From Mytilinidion resinicola (Eukaryota > Ascomycota > Dothideomycetes > Mytilinidiales > Mytilinidiaceae): a stretch of DNA of 64,000 bases. The translations under genes were made by a program, and so were the position numbers. The stretch spans positions 310,001 to 374,000 of the forward strand of contig NW_022985452.1 in NCBI RefSeq assembly GCF_010093595.1. Direction: 5' to 3'. The notes beneath the pieces were generated by a model, which had not been told where the DNA came from, ran no database searches, and saw only the letters and a list, made by a program, of their open reading frames with translations. Positions 58,786-64,000 of the stretch are shown piece by piece; positions within the stretch are counted from its first letter, which is position 1, and every line of letters begins with the position of its first letter.

Positions 58786-59394
58786 GCATCTTCATGCATC
58801 CAGTTCCTATTAGAGACTAGCGTTTCTCAGCCTTGTTGTTTATGATACAACTTGAATTTTTGTTTCACGACGTGACTACGAGAAAGGGCGCTGTAAGTAA
58901 TAGTCCCCTATAGGAATGTTTATGCGCGATGTACTCTTAGGGGAAAACTAATTTCACCAAAGTTCATTTCCACTTTCGAACCTGAGCTTGTGGCTGTGTA
59001 ACGTCGTTCGAGAAGATTTGAGGGGCGAGCGGCTAGTCCAAATTCTTTTAAGCGTGACTAAAACTGCTCGCAAAACAGTCCACCAATTCTCGTTAGCGGG
59101 TAATTCTCGCATCTGGATGAACGACGTTACATAGTTGGGAAGGGAAGAGAGCTTGATGATCCGGATGCCATATCCCCGAAGCTTTGAAGGCAGCTCATCA
59201 CATTACCAAGTACTTATTTTGCCTTGCAGTTGCTTTAAGAGTAGCCTTCATTGATCTTCTGATTGATCTTCATCCATAGCAGTGACGACATTCACCTAGG
59301 ATTCCATCCCAAAGGCCACTCATACATCATCCTCGCCCTGCCTGAGGTTTCTCTGCCAGGCAACATCTACATTATCAGCACGGTGGAGTATAAA
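58786..59394. other. intergenic region
   Basis: No gene supported; contains the promoter of the F-box-like gene. Confidence 0.35.
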
Positions 59395-59790
59395 CTACAA
59401 AAACCCGGCGCCAATCTTATTCCCATCCCCCTTCGTATTCACGAGCCCCTCCTCATTCCATGAAAGAGTAGAACCCCCGAGGGTAGCCCACCAGAACGGC
59501 CTCCGCTTATGATCGGAGAAACTGGTCCGTCCCCAAAGGTGAAACTCATAATTATCTCCCTCATTGTCCTCTCTAAACACGATCCAGTGCCCGGCCTCGC
59601 AGGCTACTCGACCGTCATCTAAAACGATTTTGAAAATGTTTCTGTCGCCCATATCTATGACTTTGGCATTGAGAGGCGTGGGGCGGCTGTCGAGCTCCAT
59701 TCCGAGCAACGTGCGGCCGTAGTGTTCCTGGGCCCTGAAGTACATGTCTTTGGCGTAGCTCTCGTAGTTCCAGACGAAGGTGAGAGACAT
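59395..59790 (-). CDS. small hypothetical protein
   Basis: Single frame of 131 residues starting MSLTFVWNYESYAKDMYF. It is rich in aromatic residues and beta-type segments (HWIVFREDNEGDNYEFHLWG; RPFWWATLGGSTLSW), which suggests a small beta-sandwich or lectin-like fold, but I recognise no family. A possible upstream exon was not resolved. No signal peptide. Confidence 0.5.
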   Translation of the reverse strand: MSLTFVWNYESYAKDMYFRAQEHYGRTLLGMELDSRPTPLNAKVIDMGDRNIFKIVLDDGRVACEAGHWIVFREDNEGDNYEFHLWGRTSFSDHKRRPFWWATLGGSTLSWNEEGLVNTKGDGNKIGAGFL

Positions 59791-60971
59791 CTGGAGGGAA
59801 AATCAGTGCGGGGATGGTGAGGCGGGGAGTTGGATGCGAGGTACGCTTGCTTACACTGATACAGTTTGATCGTAACGTTGTTATATTAGACTTAGAGCGG
59901 AGGAGGATTGTACTTAGGATGAATCTGCCAGCACAAGATGACATCGTTGTTGGTCTTGTTGAGAGCTCTTTTCGTTTAAGCTCTTGATATTAGCTCTAAT
60001 TCCCGCCTGGCGTAATCGAGACACGTCACACCAGCCGTGGCAAGCAATATTGATTGATCCAGCGATCTCATATATCTCATTTCTTTGATCCCATTGGCCA
60101 CGGGATGTCCGTCCACTAGCGCTCTATGGCACGGAGCGAGCCAAACTGTATTTGTACCCTGCGATCTCGTCGATGTCTTCAGATCTTGTTACTCGTATCC
60201 AGACCCACCTATTGGCCAGAGTAATCTTAACTAGGTCTCAATGTCGCCATTTGGCAGTTTTTCCAACAAGGACCACGGGAAACCGAGAAGTCTACCCTCG
60301 AAACTATCTGCAATCAGAGACTCACGTCTCTTATCATATTACATCATGCATAAGAGTCTTGCCTTTCTTCACTAATCTAAACACTTATGCGCATCTAACT
60401 CTAGTGCCCAACGTCAGAACTTGCTCCTCCGCGGTCTCCTAGCTTAATTCAGCACCCAATGCCCCTCTTCGGCCTCTTCTAGACACTACCTCGCTCTAAT
60501 TAGGCCGACTAGTCTTCGGCAATTCGAATGGGAATAACTACGCGCCTCCGTCATGCTAAATACGACCACTCACGAAGCCCACCACAGCTCTACGAGAGCT
60601 GAGACGTCATGCTTCATCAGTCAGAGTGGACCTCAAACGTCACAACGTCAACGTGTATTAAGCCATGACGGCGTAAGAGATAACTGGTCCAGTCTGCCCA
60701 ATGAACCGCTGCAATCAGTGGAACCATCGGCTAGGTCCCTAAGACGATCCTAAGCAAGATTCAAACACGAAAGGCCGGAGGTGGCCGGCTAGCTAAGGAG
60801 GGTCGATAAGGTCCATACATAACCGTCAGACCCATAGCCACGCACACTCCATCTGTATCATTACCCTCAGTCCCCATTCCATTCTACAAAGATCTCGAAA
60901 GCCCATCTAAACCCCAATCTAGCACAACAATCTCGTTATCAAGACCGATCCCCAGACAACATATCTCTAAA
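59791..60971. other. 1.2 kb gap
   Basis: Only short chance frames. No repeat or RNA gene was recognised. Confidence 0.35.
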
Positions 60972-61192
60972 ATGGACGAGAACAAAATCCAGCAGATGAT
61001 CGCTAACTCGACCCACTCTTGTATGTATCTGTCCGTTATAATACCCGGTTTCATACTAATTAGAAACCAGTTTCTAAACAAATCGAACAAGTGAAGGCAG
61101 AGCTTGAGAAGACAGCCGGGCCAGGGCAGAAAACGGTGCCGACGCGCGTGAGCGAGTTGGAGCAGGTTCAGGCGTTACAGGCGGCGCAGTAG
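60972..61192 (+). CDS. 56-residue coiled-coil microprotein
   Basis: Two exons, 60972-61020 and 61071-61192. The 50 nt intron has a GTATGT donor, a TACTAAT branch box and an ACCAG acceptor, a near-ideal fungal intron. The product starts MDENKIQQMIANSTHS and continues KQIEQVKAELEKTAG, then RVSELEQVQALQAAQ. Heptad-like spacing of hydrophobic residues suggests a short coiled coil. Too short to appear as a single open frame. The perfect intron is the main support. Function unknown. Confidence 0.5.
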
Positions 61193-61742
61193 ATGCAGAT
61201 GTATATCAAGGCGCTGGCCCGAAGATAGAGTTGTCGGTAGATGAAATGCTTTGGTTATGTGCGGTTTATCATTGAATTGTGCAGACCGACAGAGCTATTA
61301 GGTTTTCTTCTCCAAATCGCATTCTCGCTATCAAATGACTTGAAGATGAGCGATGATGCATGCCTATTAATCCAGTCACAGCGGCCACAATCCATCATGG
61401 CGAGCTCACAGGCTTCAAACTTCAGCGTCTATCAAAGCCATGACGGCACAGGGGTGTCTATGATGCAATTAGCCGGCAGACCAAGCCCGCAAGATCGGCT
61501 TGGAGCCTATGAAAGTGCTGGAGATCAGCACGGGATGCCGTGAATGGTTGACCGAAAGGTCGATATGAGTGGGATCTATCCTCTGCGGTGGAGCGCTCAT
61601 TGAATATAAATTGTCGAGCCCGTCGCAATATACCTCTTCCATCACACTCACCTTCCGGTTTACAAAACCTCGAATTTGATCCAAAACAACAACTGCACCT
61701 TGCATCTTTTTAGCAAGCCATACCCTAGATTATACATCTCAG

Positions 61743-61998
61743 AATTGGACAGTACGACGACGACTCGGAAGAAGGATATGATGACGAAAGTACGAATTCG
61801 TCATCTCTCTCATACCCAGTACCCAGAGTTACGCTAACTATATGCAAAGTGGAAAGTCAAGGAGGTCAGGGGCGTGGTCAGAGCATGGAGCAAATAGCAT
61901 TTTCGAAAGCATTGGCTTTAGAGGGCGAGGTGGAGAAGTTGAAGGAGCAGATGCAGGAGGTGCTCGCCAAGGTGACGGAATTGGAAGCCGGTAAATAA
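61743..61998 (+). CDS. partial small coiled-coil gene
   Basis: Exons 61743-61789 and 61850-61998 join in frame over a 60 nt intron (GTACGA donor, ACGCTAAC branch, CAAAG acceptor). The encoded piece is QYDDDSEEGYDDE followed by a helical stretch: KALALEGEVEKLKEQMQEVL, then AKVTELEAGK. A further exon with the start codon must lie upstream; an acceptor-like CTCAG ends at 61742. It resembles the coiled-coil microprotein 0.7 kb upstream in style, though I cannot show homology. Confidence 0.4.
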
Positions 61999-62589
61999 GA
62001 TACTTTGTTCGCGTGTGTTTGACCATCGCACGAGGCAGGCCGACAATTTTATCGCGTTTCTCATATGAATACAAATCCAGCTCGCTTCCGGTGACTTCAA
62101 GGTGATGGATGATGCGGTCTTCCTTAGTATATTGAAATTTTTGGAATATGGTCTTTCTAAGATGGCATGGCGAACCGTGTCTACGAATAAAGATACCGGC
62201 AGATTGAGAATATTAGCAGCCATGGTGCGTCGCCGTTCAGCCGCGGGGGCATTTCAATTCTATACCTTTGGTCGCCTTTTCGAATGAGAGAAATTGAGGA
62301 CTGTGCCGTCCGAGTCGCCTTATTTCGGGGGATTGTGAAAATCTGAGCCGGAGGGAAATCGCCGGGCGTAATTTTGCTTATAAACAGTACATACAGCGCT
62401 AAATCAACAGGGAAGTGGGAGGAGGTAAGCTGGGAGGAGGTACGAAGTTCGTATACGCGAATTTACAATTTGGTTCTAGACATTTTTTAATGAGGCGGCT
62501 TCTGTAACCCGTGGGCATAGATGAACTTGACACCGGGATTCTAGGCCTCACGACCTCGAGCTTCCAAGCGCCACGATTGCACACACTTA
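61999..62589. other. gap before the SnoaL-like gene
   Basis: No gene supported on either strand; 3' flanks of two converging genes. Confidence 0.35.
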
Positions 62590-63291
62590 CTACTCCGAGG
62601 TACAGCCTGTGCCCACAGGACCCGCTTTCAACACATTCCTCTGGTCGGTGTAGGTATATTCGCCAGACTCATTCTCCGTGATGGCCCGCTGCACCAACGC
62701 CGAATCCAGATACCCACGGCACTCGGCGATTTTCCCCTCAGTATTCCAGCGCGTTACCCAGTTGAATTTGTTGTCGTATATAAGTCCTAGGCGCGAGAGA
62801 GAGTTAGTCGTTCGTCGTTCTCGTAGAGACTGGCGGATGAGCCGCGAGCGGAGTCATCTTAGCGCTAGCTTACCATTCTTGCAAACACCCTGTCCATGCA
62901 ATTCTTGCACGCTCCACTCGCTATCGCCGCCACCAACGATAAAAGTGAGCTTCAGCGAGGTTTTGTGCGCGGGATCCAGCGTTTTTGAGAGGCGCTGCAA
63001 CGCATCAATCGCGAAGATGGTGCGATTGTGGTACACGCCGGCGAGCGCGTGGGTGCCCATGAGAGTCCATTGGACGTCGGGCGTGACCTGGGCGAGGAAG
63101 GCAGAGAAGTTACCTTGGGCGAGGTGGTCGAAGACTTTCGTGATCTGACATTTGTTGGGGTACTTGGTGACTGGTTGATCGGGCGTGCATAGACATGCCT
63201 CGGACTGGTTCGTTGGGGAGCAGTGGGCTGAGACTGGAATACTGATGGCGGATAGAGCGAGGACGATGATGAGCTTGAAGGAGAAATACAT
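62590..63291 (-). CDS. secreted SnoaL/NTF2-like protein
   Basis: Two exons, 63291-62874 and 62786-62590, give 204 residues; the 87 nt intron has a GTAAGC donor and a CGACTAAC branch box before GCCTAG. The protein starts with a signal peptide (KLIIVLALSAISIPVSA), followed by a Cys-rich turn (HCSPTNQSEACLC, then NKC) and a cone-shaped NTF2-like fold. Signs of that fold are VFDHLAQGNFSAFLAQV, DVQWTLMGTHALAGVY, IVGGGDSEWSVQEL, and in exon 2 FNWVTRWNTEGKIAECRGYL. NTF2-like proteins bind or isomerise small hydrophobic molecules; an extracellular one may act on host or secondary metabolites, which is a guess. Confidence 0.8.
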
Positions 63292-64000
63292 GTTGGCTGA
63301 AGGTGATGAAAGGGAGAGAGATACTGAGCCTTTCTGGAAGGGATGGCCCTATCGTTTATATGTCTACCTCTTCCACTAGGGCCGAGTACAAGGGACTTAC
63401 TCCAAGGGGCGAAGCAGTGGCTTTCGCAGCTGTCCCCTCATTCGGTTGTCTATGAGTGCGAAGATGAGCCTTGGCACCTGTCGGGATCGACAAATATAAA
63501 TCAAAGACATTGAGAGCGGTCCGTGACGCTCACTTAGTCATCTGGGGTGACCCAGGTGACGAGCGCGTGCATCTCCTTCCTGTACCTGTGTTGGTGGAAG
63601 AGAATGAACGGTGTAGGTAGGTTCTGTGGCGACCCTTCCTACGAGCAAGCTTGGGCCTACCCTTCCGAGGCCATTTGGGGCAATTTGGTACGAAAAGAAC
63701 TTTCCATCGTGGTCTCATTGGACGAGACCCTGTACATGACAATGCATCCCGACGTTGGTTGTAAGGCTGAAGTAATAAGCATCGTAAGTGGCGGTGCAAG
63801 CCTAGCAGGGGTTGTCCGAGGTCTGGGGTTTTCCGAAAAGTGTTAGAGATTAAGCGCGAGTGCACGATTGACCATCATCGCTGAGCCGCCTCTGACGACG
63901 ATGTAAAGGTGTGACCATGCGGGCTTAGAAGGAGATTAGTTTCGAGTTGTCTCAAATAATAATAGGGGACTACTAATCGTACACCCCCTAATTCCTAGAT
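63292..64000. other. right edge of window
   Basis: No gene supported. The first part is the promoter of the SnoaL-like gene. A plus-strand frame at 63547-63846 has no domain and is not called. Confidence 0.35.

Overview
The window comes from the nuclear genome of a filamentous ascomycete (Pezizomycotina). Evidence: many 45-75 nt GT-AG introns with branch-point CTAAC/CTGAC-like boxes, a HET-domain protein, a Zn2Cys6 regulator, a NACHT-ankyrin NLR-like protein, a two-domain FEX fluoride channel, and one degraded duplication showing the C-to-T/G-to-A pattern of repeat-induced point mutation (RIP). Nothing in it allows a species call. Splice sites below were read by eye; unless noted, the exon lengths add up to an intact frame.

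Layout. 0-6.7 kb is an accessory segment: a HET protein, a small Cys-containing protein, a RIP-degraded fragment of a HET gene, and a disrupted polytopic membrane protein. 9-24.4 kb is a dense housekeeping block: FEX fluoride exporter, uracil phosphoribosyltransferase, ELG1/ATAD5-like PCNA unloader, UTP8 (ribosome biogenesis) and a BRE4-like membrane protein. ELG1 and UTP8 share a short divergent promoter holding three phased ACGCG boxes. 24.4-26.5 kb has two lineage-specific genes, one crossed by an in-frame TGA. 26.7-30.6 kb is a gene-free island with two unrelated decayed tandem repeats, of about 160 bp and about 340 bp. Translin follows at 31.8 kb, then a zinc alcohol dehydrogenase relic, a Zn2Cys6 transcription factor and the NLR-like gene. 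43-48 kb carries a disordered/coiled-coil protein and a disrupted secreted PKD-like protein. At 49.3-52.5 kb methionine aminopeptidases of type 1 and type 2 lie head to head over a 322 bp shared promoter. The remainder holds hypothetical proteins, a GNAT acetyltransferase, a membrane-anchored Ser/Thr-rich protein, a protein with a nucleotidyltransferase-like motif, tiny coiled-coil genes and a secreted SnoaL-like protein.

Gene state. Every housekeeping gene reads through cleanly. Frameshifts and in-frame stops fall only in accessory genes (membrane protein, 25 kb hypothetical, NLR, secreted protein, ADH relic), and several lie in short homopolymers. This may be real decay or assembly indels; reads would decide. 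The most noteworthy items are the MetAP1/MetAP2 pair, the two nucleosome-sized repeat arrays, the frame-preserving 45 nt exon inside the zinc cluster of the transcription factor, and the cell-cycle-type promoter of ELG1.
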